Position numbers and translations under genes: made by a program. From Monosporascus cannonballus (lineage: Eukaryota; Ascomycota; Sordariomycetes; Xylariales): DNA of 64,000 bases. The stretch covers positions 9,277 to 73,276 of the forward strand of contig QJNS01000301.1 of the NCBI GenBank assembly GCA_004154925.1, given 5' to 3'. This document shows, one piece after another, positions 38,786 to 49,500 of the stretch (positions within the stretch are counted from its first letter, which is position 1; each line of letters begins with the position of its first letter). The notes under the pieces were generated by a model. The model saw only the letters and a program-made list of their open reading frames with translations, was not told where the DNA came from and searched no databases.

Positions 38786-39160
38786 AAAAAAATATGAATT
38801 TCGTCAAATAAATTTGCAGCAATTATAATACGTTAAAAAGCCTTTGAATATAATTATCAAAAGTTGGTTTTCGAAAACCAGATATTAAATCGGCTAAAAA
38901 ATGAATTTGCAGCAACTAGAAAAAAAGAGATTAATGAGATAACAATACTTGGGGTTTGGCTTAATAGCTTGGTTAAAAATGCGGTTTAAGTATGCTTGGT
39001 ACAGGCAGGATATAGCATTAGTTTACTTATAATATCTAAAAGTTTTACATTGTTAATAAATTTCGATTACTAGCTATATGTGATTATTTTTTATTATTTT
39101 ATTATATACCTAAAAATTTTGGGTTGTTACTTGCATACGATAATTTCAGATTATTTCTTC
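38786..39160. other. AT-rich edge of island
   Basis: Moderately AT-rich sequence between the split LTR and the right terminus. No gene or termini of its own are visible. It may belong to the enclosing element. Confidence 0.5.
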
Positions 39161-39222
39161 ACTCATGGGTGACCCGTGAGTTTTTTTTTTTTTTTTTCTT
39201 GCGTGGGTTCCTACGAGTACCC

Positions 39223-39235
39223 ATTCCCTCACTCT
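39223..39235 (-). repeat. Right terminal inverted repeat of island
   Basis: On the minus strand this reads AGAGTGAGGGAAT. Internal to it lie GCGTGGGTTCCTACGAG, a T17 run (39181-39197) and the palindrome ACTCATGGGT / ACCCGTGAGT (39161-39181). Confidence 0.55.
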
Positions 39236-39243
39236 GCCCTCCT

Positions 39244-40378
39244 GCCTCCCCCCCGACTGCCGAGTCTCGGGAACGGCACCTAAATCCCCAGTTCTCTAGG
39301 CGCCTGCCTGACAAAAGGAATTGTCGTATGACTGGGGCTTTCGATGTCGAGACTTGGGCTATCGCTAGGCCGTATCACGCCCCCAGTTTCGCGGTCCGTG
39401 AATATACTGCACGATAATCGTAGGGATTGGATGTGCTACCGGATGCTTGATCTGCCTCTTATCATCCGCGAAGCATGGAGGACTACGCCTCGTCTTCTCT
39501 TGTTCAAAGTTCCAACACAGAGTACCACAATATCGCTGACAGGTACACCGACCACGAGGGTAGCGTCCTTTATATGTGCAATGGGCTCTTCGGTCACAGT
39601 AGCAGATACCGAGGAAGCCGACGCGGCCGCCCTCTTCTCCGCTCCCGCCTGCGGCGACGAGGTGGGGGAGCAACTTTTCCCGTCTACTGTTAACTAGATA
39701 TTGAATGTATTCCACGATACTGGCTTGAAAGGAATTCGCATACGCGCCCCATCTATCTATCTGGTGGGTATGCCCGTAGTGTCTGATATAATTGACAAAT
39801 GACTGTATCCCCTCGCACCGCGCACAGCTTTTACACACATGAACAGAGTATCGTGGGGCGTCAAGTCAGCCCTATCCATCTTCTGCCAAAACTTCTAAGA
39901 GACAGTTTTCATTGCCGCCAGTCGCCAACTCATCTTCCAGGACGGCCGAGACTCTGAAGCCATAGCACGGCGGCAGAAGCGCGGATACTGTGAGGAGCCC
40001 TGTTTGCCGGTCGGGAAGCCCCGAGCCTCGACAGCTTCTTGACTCGCGCCTTCCAACAGCGTTGCAAGTGCCTTATACGTGCTGACCGACACGTCCGCTG
40101 TGGCCAGTCTGTGCCGCAACGCCGCGGATGGACACGATGGGCTTGGGGAAGAAAGAGCGAGACACAGAAGAGTGACGTGGCTTCCTCCTACGGCTGTCTC
40201 GCCCAAACGTACGACACTCCGTGTATCCTTATTCAAGGGTCCTCAAGCGGACCCTAAAATGCAGGACACGGCGCTAAGCTGAGCGATACCCACTCCCGCC
40301 CATGTAGCACCGAACTAGGCAGTACTTAAGCAGCGATAATTTCCTCGGCCGTCATAAGGACTCACCCGGTTCTCCTGT
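39244..40378. other. Spacer right of transposon island
   Basis: GC-balanced. Several short frames occur on both strands but none matches a known family. It begins in a C-rich stretch that continues the apparent pre-insertion sequence. Confidence 0.5.
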
Positions 40379-40471
40379 GGGCACATAGATCAGTTGGGAG
40401 ATCGTTAGACTGAAGCTCCACTTCGGTTTCAAATCATCTAAAGGTCACCGGTTCGATCCCGGTTGGGCCCA
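40379..40471 (+). tRNA. tRNA-Phe (GAA) with 20-nt intron
   Basis: Mature length 73 nt. The D-arm (GATC / GATC) and the anticodon arm (TTAGA-CTGAAGA-TCTAA after splicing) form. The T-arm ACCGG-TTCGATC-CCGGT is perfect. The anticodon GAA is at 40412-40414, and the intron 40416-40435 follows position 37, the standard eukaryotic site. The intron contains CTTC, which can pair with the anticodon, as usual in pre-tRNA-Phe. The acceptor stem GGGCACA / TGGGCCC has one A-G mismatch at the fifth pair. The discriminator base is A. The gene is probably functional. Confidence 0.9.
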
Positions 40472-40508
40472 GCATCATGTTCCGGCGTGGCCTTCTCGCG
40501 AAGTGAAA

Positions 40509-40513
40509 TTTTT
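40509..40513 (+). terminator. Pol III terminator of tRNA-Phe
   Basis: T5 run 37 bases after the tRNA, a standard RNA polymerase III stop. Confidence 0.6.
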
Positions 40514-41317
40514 GCTTCCGTTTCCCCTTTATTTTTGCGCGCCGTTCCCATGTATTCTGCAGGTACGTAAGTGGATCGGGTTGGGCGTAGATTGGACGAG
40601 AATTCATTCATCAGGTTGTCGACTCTTTGTTGGCCAATACCATACATATGCAGCGTGCCCCTACCATACCACTTCATGGCGGGAATGCAACCCAACCCAA
40701 CGGAGAGGGGCATTATTGGACTGCCTGTCATCTTCTACAACAACGTTGTGAACTGCGATGGGCCGTTGAGCAGTCTCGCTTATGGTGAGCATAACCAATA
40801 AGAGGCTGCCATGATTTTATTGGGGATAAGAATTCGTGGCATGCGACATGCGGCTCCAAACCCCTGAAACCCTCGGCTGCTCCTGAAATGCTGTGTGGCT
40901 ATGCAGCGCTAAAAAGCTCGAAGCCACTATTCAGCCACGAAAACAAGCGCTGCCCTAGCCTTCAAGGGATTAGTAGGTTGTCTAAACCAACTTGCCCAAC
41001 CAACCAGGGAACCCCAGCCCCCCCCCCAACTCACTTGTGAATTGTGACGTCGAGTCATGATCTCTCCACTCCCAAGAATTTACCACATTCACTACGTGTA
41101 AGTGGATTCCGTGTGAGTGAAATACACGTAGCCAGCATGGATAAAGAGCGCAGTATATAGCATCGTTCCTTCCTAGTTTTTGCTGAGAGCTCTCCGTTCT
41201 TCTTTTTCCAGTAAAATCGTTTCCTTCGACTGCACGGAAATCTATTCCACTCATTGCTTTTCCTTGGAGGGTCGTTTCTTTGTAAAGCAAGCGACTACAA
41301 AGGAGAAAGGAGGAACA
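40514..41317. other. Spacer and 5' leader of GIY-YIG gene
   Basis: No gene seen. The 130 bases before the ATG at 41318 are open in the same frame but lack a Met, so they are most likely 5' UTR. Confidence 0.5.
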
Positions 41318-42730
41318 ATGCCATTCATCCCCGGCACCCCCGAGTCCCGGATGGGACGCACGGACTCCAAGAACCCCGAGACCACCTGCCGCGGCATAAC
41401 ATCCTCGGGCCGGCCCTGCAGGCGCCCGCTTAACGCATCTTCGAACGGCCCGCACGTGTCCAGGAAGAGAGCCGACCGTCTCGCCGTCGACGACCCGGCC
41501 AATCCTGATCTATACTGCCACCAGCACAAGGACCAGGCCGATGCGTCCGCGCGCTCGAGCCCGGGACCGAAGACGTCGAACACGCCCATCCTCGAGGGGC
41601 GCGAGAGCCTCGATACGCTAATCGACCGGCTGGGCATCGTCGAGGCACAGCAGAAGAGCCACCACCGTCGGAAGAAGACGCACAGGAGCTCGGATCACCA
41701 CGGCGATGGCGGCCGGCACGAGGAGAAGACCTCCGAGGTGAAGAACACCTACGTCTCCGAGGTGCCGCAGAAGCCGAGGCCGACAACCACGCGGAAGTCC
41801 TTCCTGTGCTGCTGCTTCAGCATCCCCTTTGGAGAGGACGAGCAGGAAGAGGAGGACCACGCACGCCCGGCGCGGCCGAAACCGCGACCGGTCCAGTCGG
41901 CGCCCGCGGACGCCGCCGCCGCCGCCGCCGCCGCCAGGCCGCCCTCGTCCTCGCAGCACCTGACGCCCGGGCCGCGACCCGGGCTGGCGGCGTCGAAGCA
42001 CTCGTCGGCGCAGTCGGGCAACAGCCAGACCTCGGAGCTCATGTCGCTGATCTCGGCGCAGACGGCGCCGCAGACGGCGTCGCAGCTGCTCGCCGAGCTC
42101 GCCAAGCCGCCCTCGGCCCAGGACGAGCCGGGCTACATCTACATCTTCTGGCTGACGCCCGAGTCGGCGGCCGGCAAGCCGCCGACCGACGCCGCGCGCT
42201 CGCTGCTGGCGCCGCCCTCGAAGTCCTCGGACGCGCGCCAGAGGCGGCCCAGCGACGCCCTCGAGAGGTACGCCGCCGAGAACTCCTCCTCCAAGCCCCG
42301 CTCCAGATCTGGCGGCAAGGACAGGGATGGTAAGCACGACAAGAACGGCGGCGGCGGCGGCGGCGGGGGGAAGAAGACGATCCTCCTGAAGATCGGCCGC
42401 GCCTCCAACGTGCAACGCCGCCTCAACGAGTGGCAGCGGCAGTGCGGGTACGACATCGACCTGATCCGGTACTACCCCTACGTGCCGTCGCAGTCGGAGC
42501 AGGACACGCCGCGCAAGATGCCGCACAGCCACAAGGTGGAGCGGCTCGTGCACATCGAGCTGGCGGGGCTCGGCCTGCGCGCCAGCGACCGCGGCGAGAC
42601 GTGCGCCGCGTGCGGCCGCGCCCACCGCGAGTGGTTCGAGGTCGAGGCCAGCCGCCGCGGCGTCCAGGTCGTCGACGAGGTCGTGCGCCGCTGGAGCGAC
42701 TGGGACGAGGGGCGCGGCGGCGGCAAGTGA
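41318..42730 (+). CDS. GIY-YIG/T5orf172 (DUF1766) protein, Mug113-like
   Basis: The protein has 470 residues in a single exon, starting MPFIPGTPESRMGRTDSKNP. The first ~90 residues include TCRGITSSGRPCRRPL and YCHQH, a Cys/His-bearing N-terminal module common in this fungal family. A low-complexity middle follows, with poly-Ala and the cluster FLCCCFSIPFG. The catalytic-like domain starts with GYIYIFWLTP at about residue 271 (GIY-YIG equivalent). A disordered insert ending in nine Gly interrupts it, and it resumes with LLKIGRASNVQRRLNEW at about 355-371. It ends with KVERLVHIELAGLGLR and a CAACGRAHREWFEV Cys pair. GIY-YIG domains are nucleases in other proteins; for this fungal family, represented by S. 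pombe Mug113 (meiotically up-regulated), no activity is established that I can cite. Nuclease function is therefore an inference. Confidence 0.82.
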   Translation: MPFIPGTPESRMGRTDSKNPETTCRGITSSGRPCRRPLNASSNGPHVSRKRADRLAVDDPANPDLYCHQHKDQADASARSSPGPKTSNTPILEGRESLDTLIDRLGIVEAQQKSHHRRKKTHRSSDHHGDGGRHEEKTSEVKNTYVSEVPQKPRPTTTRKSFLCCCFSIPFGEDEQEEEDHARPARPKPRPVQSAPADAAAAAAAARPPSSSQHLTPGPRPGLAASKHSSAQSGNSQTSELMSLISAQTAPQTASQLLAELAKPPSAQDEPGYIYIFWLTPESAAGKPPTDAARSLLAPPSKSSDARQRRPSDALERYAAENSSSKPRSRSGGKDRDGKHDKNGGGGGGGGKKTILLKIGRASNVQRRLNEWQRQCGYDIDLIRYYPYVPSQSEQDTPRKMPHSHKVERLVHIELAGLGLRASDRGETCAACGRAHREWFEVEASRRGVQVVDEVVRRWSDWDEGRGGGK

Positions 42731-43542
42731 AATGATGTTGGTGTTGATGATGCGGAGGAGGTATGATGAGGACAAGGCGGATCCGTATATACGATAAGGT
42801 CTATCATGACATCGTGAGGTGGTTGGTGTATGAAGGCGCTTTGCACTCGACGATTTCCTTTGTAGGGCGGGTTTCTCTTTCGTGCACTTTATATAGCATG
42901 GCATGGCGTCTTGGTGATTCTGGGATGGGATAGATCTCAATCGGTCAAACAAATGCATGTAAAGGAGTTATTTAGATTGCTGTTTTGCAGTCCGTGGGTA
43001 CTCTATATATATTATCCATCCAATGCAACTCGAGGGATACATATCTCACTTGTCGAAACACACACGCGCATATGCCAGTTATTACTGCTTTATTATTTGA
43101 TTGAGGTACAGAGTAGTTGGTACCTCTGGATTTAAGTACATCTCTGTCAACCGTCCCTATGCATCTATCTAGCCATCTATAGCTTAACCGCCCACCTCCC
43201 ACCTCCCCCCCCCCTTCCCCGACCTCCTACCGACTAGTTGCGAGTATCTCACGGTGAAAAAAAGCAAACCGAATCATGACGCCAAAACCCCTGACTATGC
43301 CCTATTACGCCCGGCCACTCGGCACACCACCAAGCCACGACGATCCCCGCAGGCCAAGGGGTGGTTGGCTATTGACGGAGAAAGAGGAAATTTACAAGTA
43401 GGAGGGACGGCATGACAGGCAAGGCGGATGAAGAAACGAGAAGAACAGTGAGGAAAGGGGGTATCAAAGAGCAAACAGAACAAAATCCGCTCGTAACGCA
43501 ACCCGCAAATCGCAAATCAAAAAGAAAATAGGGGAAAAGCGA
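42731..43542. other. Convergent intergenic region
   Basis: Lies between the 3' ends of the GIY-YIG gene (+) and the DH-PH gene (-), so it should hold both 3' UTRs. A C-rich run lies at about 43200-43215. No further gene seen. Confidence 0.55.
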
Positions 43543-46500
43543 TCAGCAAATAGCGACCTCCTGCGTAACGAGACCGTAGATCCAGGCGGCCTCGGCAACG
43601 CTGGCGCACTGGAAGCACCACTTGCTGACCTGGCCGCCGGCGTTGCCGCGGTCGCCGACGCCCTCCGCGCCCCCGCCGTCCTCCCAGACGTTGAGCAGGA
43701 CGCCGCGGCTGCCGAGGCGCGAGAAGCAGCGGCTGCCGAGGACGACGTCGAGCACGACCTTTTCTTTTTCCGGGTGCCGCTTGTTGACGGTGCGCACGAC
43801 GACGCGCTTCTCCATGCCCTGGTACTTGCGCAGGTTCTGGCGCTCGCCCGCGCCGCGGTCTGGCCGCGCCACCTCGAGCAGGCAGTTGCCGTGGTCTTCC
43901 CACTTGGACGCTGACACCATCAGGTGCAGCCGGATGCGGATGTTGTTGGTCGTCAGGGCTCCCCCCGGAGGACCCGACTGCGCCGCGCTTACGGACGGCG
44001 AGCGCGGCGCCCCCCAAGATGATGATGCTGTCGACGGGCCGTACAGCGAGGGATCGACGCCGCCTCCCACGCTGCCGGGCCGCGACCGCCCCACCGACGA
44101 CCCGGCGATGTTGAATGACTGGTGCCCGCGCATGAGCTTCTTGAGGAAGCTCGAGGCCGACATGGTGGACGAGAGGGAGGGGGCGCTGCCGGCTGACTGC
44201 GAGGGCGCGCGCGCCGAGGCGCGGTAGCTGTTCTTGCGGCCGAACCAGCGGCGGCGGCCACTTCCGTCGCCGCCGTCTTGCAATGAGGGCTGCTGCCCTT
44301 GCTGGTGCTGGTGCTGGCCGAAGGCGCGGATGCGCGTCTCCTCCTCGAGGGCCTTGTACTTGGCGTTGTCCATGCGCGCGCGGTGGGCCGCCAGATACAA
44401 ATTCTCGCACTCCTGGTACGAGGGAGCGCGGAAGCGGAAGAAGGACGTCTCGATCCGGTTGACCTTGGAGTACAGCCGGGCGTAGCTCAGGACGGGGGAC
44501 CTTATCTCCAGATCAAGGACGGTGCTGTTCCGCAGCATGACCAGCGGCGTCAGGTCCAGCGCGATCAGCGGCCGTTCCTCCGCTTGTTCGGGCTGGCCAC
44601 CCGAGGAGGCTGACACGCGCTGGTAGGGGTACGCCTCGATCAACCCAGGCGTGGTAACAATAGAGCAGAGATCCGGCCATAGGTCCTTCCAACATCCGTA
44701 TTTGTTGTCCCAGTAGGAGATGCTGGCGATGGACCTGAAGACGTATTCCGGAGTCTTAGTAGCGTTAGTTTGGGAAAGACCTGCATGAGATGCCGAGGCT
44801 GAGGGCGAGAGGCTTTCGAGGCTTTCGGAGACGACGGATAGGGGAGGTGCCTGTCTTGGGTGCTGCTTAACGCTGATGGCTGGCACGGTTTCAGGTATGT
44901 CAACCTCCTCGAGCTCATCGTCGGACGACTCAGCCGTGACGGAGCCGTCGTCGTACTCATCGTAATTATCATAGTTGTCGTCGTAGTGGTCATAATCGTC
45001 GTCCGTTTCTGAAATCGAACTCGAAGCATCCGTAGAGATATCCGACGGGTGATATTCATGCTTCAGTGGAGATGACTGGCGCCGCTTCAGTCGGTTCGAA
45101 CTCGGTTCGGCGGGAGGTGCTAGATTTGGCGCATTCTGGCTGAAGCTTCGATGCACAGGAGGCGGTGGTGCTCCGTCTTGGCGATATGGGGTGCTATTCG
45201 GCGAGGGTTTCTTCAAATCGAGTGGATCCGGTAGCAGGCTCTCATCAAAAGGATGCGAATCTTCATCATCCTGGAGTTCTCCCTCATCATGGTGCTCTCC
45301 CTCATCCTGGTGTCCTCCCTCATCCCGGAATTCGTGGGGCTGGCCGGGAATTGGGGGGCGTGATGTGAGGTAATAGTCTCGAGGAGGTGCTGTCTCTGGC
45401 GATGGAGATGATGTTGCTGCTGGTGGTGGCCCGGCATTTGGTGTGATCGGGAGACTTGCGGTTCTCGTATGATATCGGCTAGGCTTCTTTAAGCTCGCCT
45501 CTAGGCTTTCAATAATCCCGAGGGAAGGTGATGAAGTGCGTTGTTGGCGCGGCTGTCTTTCACCGAGTGGTACGTCCGCGGCTGAAGTTTTCGGCGATGG
45601 CGCTAGTTCTTGGGACGGCGGTGAGGTCCGCTTCACCACCGGTGGTGGTACGGGGCTGTTACCGAGGATCTCCAGCCACTCCAGAATCTGTTCCTTGTCA
45701 TCCGCACTGAGGGTGAGTAGTTCGTACCACTCATTTTTATTCCCCCTGATCATCAGGACTAGCTGGTACGCGTCATCTCCTTGCCGCGCAGAATAGTATC
45801 CGCCAATAACGGGGGCAAAGAGCAGCCATGATCGCCCGCCATTTCCTATCTCCCTGATCAGCAGGTCGCCGGGATCCGACTTATAGAGCGAATTATCTCT
45901 AGATATGAGCTCGACTTGGCATACAAGCCTTTGGCCGTTGGAGTGTCGAAGATCGAGGCAGAAAGTATCCTTTGCGTAGACCTGGCGGTAGCGGTCGATT
46001 CTGACATTGTCGAGCGCTTCTAGCGTCTGCAGGTTCCGGACACGAGATGTGTCCGTGTAGGAAGCATCATCATCGACGACCCTCGCTGTCTCCTCCTTAT
46101 GTCTTCTGCGGGCCTTCTCCTGCAGCTGTTCCCACATAGAAGCTAGGAACTCGTAGTCTTCAGTGCTCGTGACAGATCGATAACCCTGGGTCTGTCAGTT
46201 CCTTTTCCTAGCAGTATTGTTCCGCAGTGTCTTACCTGGATGAACTTGGTTATCCACTTGATCCGAACCAACGGACGTTTGAGGAGATGGGCCACATCAA
46301 TGCGTTCTCCGTCCTCATCGAGTACATCGCCATCCTCGTTGCGCGGCATCGCGTTGATCAGTGAATCCCCGTCGTCGAGCATAGCAGGTGCCAGATTTAC
46401 GATGACGCCTTGGAATCCCAGGCGCCATACGTCGAGGTATTTGTTGTAGATTGCATGGACGGACTCCAGCCACTGCGGCAACCTGGGGACATCAAGCAGC

Positions 46501-49500
46501 GGACAGCGTTTGTGGGTATTTCTGAGCTTGTCCAGCACGACGCCCATGTCTACTACTGCCTTGGAAAGCATCTCTTGCCTGCGCTCGGCGGAGGGCGATC
46601 CAAATAGGTCCTCGGGAGCACGCCCCTCTCCGCGAACGACCTGGGTTAGGAGTACCGGCATAACTCCGTCCATAAGTGTCTTCAGCTCACGTTGGTAAAA
46701 GTTTTCATCGTCCGCAAATTCGCGGATAAGGCTCTCGACAGTGGCACTGTGAAGATTGTTTGATGTCCTCCTCACGCTTCGCGCCGAACGAAGACTGTGA
46801 CTCCTGCTAGGCGCTTGGCCATCGTCTGGTAGAGACAGGACAGATACGAGGTCAGAATGCTTTGTGAGTCGCCTCTTCAGGCCGGGCTTTTGACTTTTCC
46901 GCCTTGACAAATCCGTGCCCGTCCTCGTGCTTCTAGTAAAAGCGGTCGTTTCGGTCACAGTGCTCCCGGATACCACTGACGACAGTTCCGTTTCTTGAGT
47001 ACCCCGGGAGTCGACCTCTGAAGCGATAGTTGATAGTTCATGGTGGCCATTAGTCGGTGGTCTTCTCTTTGACTGTACCAGCGGTGATTTTGGTCTGGGC
47101 GGTTGAGAAGAGATTATAGAATCCTCTTCATCGCTCAGAGGTGGACTTCTTGTACGGTCCGCTGAGCCACGATGGTCTGAGACCTGATGGTCCGAGACAC
47201 GACGGTCTGAGCCATGACGGCCCGAGCCATGACGGTCTGGGCCACGACGGTCTGATTCCTGACGGTCTGAGCCATGACGATCCGAGTAGTCATCGTCGTA
47301 CTCATCGTCGTATTCATCGTCGAGATCCACTATTGTGGAGCAACTAGGGTACTCTGGTGGCGGCTTGTAGACGTGGCCAGTGGACTCGCCGCGAAATGCG
47401 TCCCTAATCTTGTCCTTGAGTCCTCTCTTGGAGGTGCTTGGCATCAAGGGAGACGCGGAAACTCTAGTGGCTCGGCTCCTTCTCAGGCTATTCGAAGTTG
47501 GTGTCGTCTCTTCTTTTTCTTCCTTGCGGATCTCCTCGGGTTCACCTCTTCTGGGGTCCTTCCTGATTTCCTTTCTGTGCTCCTCCGGCCGAGCAGGCTC
47601 TTGACTCTTTCCGGCCGAGACTGTCGGGCTTGCCTCCGCCGGTTTTGCTTCCGCTGGTTTTGGTTTCGGGCTCAGGGGCGTGGCTTGGTGGGCTTTGCTC
47701 TCGTCTGCCCACTCCCTCTCCACAGATTTCCTGTGGTGAGGCTGAGGCTCTGCTTCGACCTTCGGGGTAGCCTCTACGAACGGATCGACGGTTCCTTTCA
47801 ACCACGTTTCGATGCTGGGCGGCTGATTGACGACCGGCTTTGGGGGGTCTACCTTTTCGGAGACCATCTTTTTACCTTCGGTTAACACTCTCTTCAGGAC
47901 GCTAGTAGCGCCCTTGAAGCTGCTTTGTCTCTGCGCTTTAGCTCTCCGGGAATTCTGCCTCTTGGCACCCGAAGAGAGATCCAGCACACTGAAAGCCGAG
48001 TAGCCAACAGGGATCTCTGCCAGCCGGCTGGGCAGCGCAGTAGACGGCCGATCTGATTCTTCGTCGGAGCCACTAATCCACGAGTCACTATCTGAGACCT
48101 CTTCTGTCACTGTGGTACCAGTCTGCGTAGTTCCCGTAACCGTAGTGCCCGTTTGTGTTGTGCCGGTCCCTGACGTACCGGTTTGTGTCGTGCCGGTTCC
48201 TGATGTGCCCGTCTGCGTAGTGCCAGTGATCGTGGTGCCGGTACCTGTCGTGTCGGTTATTGTAGTGCGCGTTTCAGCGACACTCTTCGGCGTCGGTCTC
48301 CTCTGCGTGCTGTGGCGTGGACCGGATGGCTTCCTTGAGCCGGGCCTCGTAGGCGTGGCGGGGTTCGCGGGTGTAGAGCCGATACGCTTTGACGCGGATG
48401 GGGATCTTCGGGTGCCTGGAGTACGTGCGCCCGCGTCTTTGGAAGACTTTCTGGATGGTGCCCGAACTGTGGATGTGCTCCGCGATCCTACGCTGCCCGG
48501 GTAGACGCGAATGCCGCCTGGAGGGGTAGAGGCTGGGGTCCTATTCCTGTTCTCATCGGCGTGGTAACTCTTCTCGCGCACTGGTCTGATCCTAATCCCT
48601 TCGTCCGGAGGGGTAGAGCTTCGCAGCCGATTCTTAATGCCACTATCGTGATATGCCTTCTCACGCACGGGCTTGACTCTGATCCCACCGTTTTCCGGCA
48701 TCTTGGGTTTTTGCGATTCTTTGCGTTCCTCCGCCTTCAGTGTCTTCTCCTGCACCGGCTTGACCCTAATCCTATCAACCTGCGACTCTCTGGGCTTCTC
48801 AGGTTCTTTGGCTTTCTGCAACTCCTTTGGTTTTGGCGACACCTTTGGTTTCACAAGTTTTGACGTTTCCTCCTCCACGACGATATGCGTGGACCCAGAC
48901 TTAGAGCTTTTACTGTCGCTCTCATCCGATGCCGGCTTGGCCCGAATCCCGTAGCCACTACCGACGGACCTCGAGACACTATAGAGCTTAGGCGGGGGAC
49001 CGGCCGGTATCTCGACTTTACTAGCCCAGGCGTGGACTTTCTTCGCGACGGAGGGGTTGGCTGCTGTGCGCTGCAGGAAGTCCTTCGGTATGGGTGTGCC
49101 TGCCGTTTGCTTCAACTTCGGCAGCCGACTCTTAGGCATGTTATCCTTCTGTAGGTTCTTAACCCAATTGGTATCACTGACGACGCGCTTCTTAGGCGCA
49201 TTGCTCATCCTTAGCCTTTCTTGGTTATTCGTATTTGGTTTCTCGGGGCAGTTCGCCTTTGGCTTCTCGGGACCGTTCGTCTTGGGCTTCACTAAGCCGG
49301 ACGTTTTCGGTTTCGCTAGGCTGTTCATCTTTGGCTTCTCCGGGCTGTTTGCCCTCGCCTTCTCGGGGCTGTTTGCCCTTGCCTTCTCTGGACTGTTGGC
49401 CGTTGGTTTCGCTGGACCGTTCGCTTTCGGCTTGCCCGGGCTGATTGCCCTCGCCTTCTCTGGGCTGTTCGCCGTTGGTTTCTCCGGACTGTTCGCCTTC

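Larger units (their letters stand above)
16232..39235. mobile_element. 23-kb nested transposon island with TIR-like ends
   Basis: The composition switches from balanced to extremely AT-rich inside this interval. The left end reads AGGGCGAGGGAAT (16232-16244). The right end, read on the minus strand, is AGAGTGAGGGAAT (39235-39223). The two differ only by A/G and C/T changes. Next to both ends lies CCCTCCT (16225-16231 and 39237-39243), so an 8-bp duplication with one mismatch is possible. Subterminal sequences on both sides repeat ACCCGTG-type words and form hairpins (16264-16279; 39161-39181). An 8-bp duplication and short ends of this form would fit a hAT-superfamily element, but I could not find a hAT transposase. 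The flanks are C-rich, so the direct repeat is weaker evidence than the inverted termini. Confidence 0.55.

Noticed and set aside
16232..39235. Mitochondrial DNA insertion (very AT-rich)
   Set aside because: No mitochondrial gene is legible; nuclear transposon domains and RIP-type changes explain the composition.
16232..39235. CRISPR-like or regularly spaced repeat array
   Set aside because: Repeats present are LTRs, TIRs and low-complexity AT words; no regular repeat-spacer pattern.
39365..39838. 157-codon minus-strand frame rich in Cys and Arg
   Set aside because: No family resemblance, no splice context, and it competes with similar-length frames on the other strand.
40438..40731. 97-codon minus-strand frame ending in ...NRDRTGDL
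   Set aside because: The NRDRTGDL ending is the familiar artefact of translating the T-arm of a tRNA gene in reverse; it overlaps the tRNA-Phe at 40379-40471.
41618..42958. 446-codon minus-strand frame antisense to the GIY-YIG gene
   Set aside because: A GC-rich shadow frame; its Ala/Arg/Leu-rich composition mirrors third-position GC bias of the plus-strand gene.
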